In this document: one piece after another, positions 30,755-30,838 of the stretch
Layout of the letters: every line of letters starts with the position of its first letter
How positions within the stretch are numbered: position 1 is the first letter of the stretch
Assembly (NCBI GenBank): GCA_900554325.1
Contig: USHA01000013.1
Coordinates: forward strand, 1-30,838
Direction of reading: 5' to 3'
Source: an uncultured Collinsella sp.
Lineage (GTDB): Bacteria; Actinomycetota; Coriobacteriia; Coriobacteriales; Coriobacteriaceae
DNA: 30,838 nt
Notes under the pieces: generated by a model
Databases searched by the model: none
What the model saw: only the letters and a program-made list of their open reading frames with translations
Told to the model about the DNA's origin: nothing
Translations under genes and position numbers: made by a program

Positions 30755-30832
30755 GGCGGCTACCTCCTTTAGCCGCCGCTTTTAACAGTGATACCGCGTC
30801 ATTTCATTAGAAGATAAAAAGAAACGGCGGCT
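30755..30832 (-). promoter_or_regulatory. Possible RNA switch: two exclusive hairpins controlling a ribosome site
   Basis: Reading the minus strand, segment 1 AGCCGCCG (30832-30825), segment 2 CGGCGGCT (30778-30771) and segment 3 AGCCGCC (30761-30755) are present. Segment 2 can pair with segment 1 (8 bp) or with segment 3 (7 bp). The 2-3 hairpin has the loop AAAGGAGGT, i.e. the ribosome site itself, directly before the ATG at 30754. This is the layout of an attenuator-like translational switch. The upstream part is cut by the window end. Confidence 0.5.
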
Positions 30833-30838
30833 TTGATT

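Overview
The window is a chromosomal stretch of a high-GC, Gram-positive gut actinobacterium. Codon use, the very strong AGGAGG-type ribosome sites and the gene content (EttA-type ABCF, TcdA/TatD pair, Y-family polymerase with a YolD-like partner, DUF3793 next to a flavodoxin) fit Coriobacteriia, most likely Collinsella. This is an inference from style and content; there is no rRNA or tRNA here to settle it.

Layout. 1-2.3 kb: the tail of a ferredoxin-type aldo/keto reductase, a Gfo/Idh/MocA oxidoreductase and endonuclease IV. The last two are each preceded by an 80-nt hairpin element whose stems covary. 2.4-5.6 kb: a polar amino-acid ABC importer (lipoprotein, permease with an added extracytoplasmic domain, ATPase). 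5.7-7.4 kb: flavodoxin and DUF3793 facing a membrane HMA-domain protein behind a CsoR-like operator. 7.4-9.4 kb: an SOS-type Y-family polymerase and its YolD-like partner behind two LexA-like boxes. 9.5-12 kb: a half-length iron-alcohol-dehydrogenase-like protein and pgi. 12.1-15.0 kb: an unusual three-gene cassette (unknown protein, ClpP-like protease, soluble VirD4/TraG-like ATPase), bracketed by two near-identical terminator hairpins. 15.8-19.1 kb: deoC, two HAD phosphatases and a FrlD-like sugar kinase. 19.16-19.39 kb: a 228-bp AT-rich MITE-like element. 19.4-21.0 kb: tatD and tcdA. 21.2-22.4 kb: a 28-codon membrane-toxin-like gene with a LexA-like box in its promoter, divergent from an SdpR/SdpI pair with its own palindromic operator. 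22.6-26.9 kb: ettA, a 100-bp palindrome and two uncharacterised proteins with low-complexity regions. 27.0-30.8 kb: a visibly AT-rich, probably acquired segment with a small conserved protein, a DUF2087 protein, an MFS transporter and a B12-type radical SAM enzyme. It ends at the window edge in a possible RNA switch whose hairpin loop holds a ribosome site.

Themes. DNA damage recurs: endonuclease IV, the LexA-boxed polymerase, a LexA-boxed toxin-like gene and TatD. The most unusual items are the covarying hairpin pair, the ClpP/VirD4 cassette, the SOS-boxed mini-toxin, the MITE-like element, and the radical SAM/MFS island with its terminal RNA structure. All calls are from reading the sequence and knowledge of families; no database search was run.
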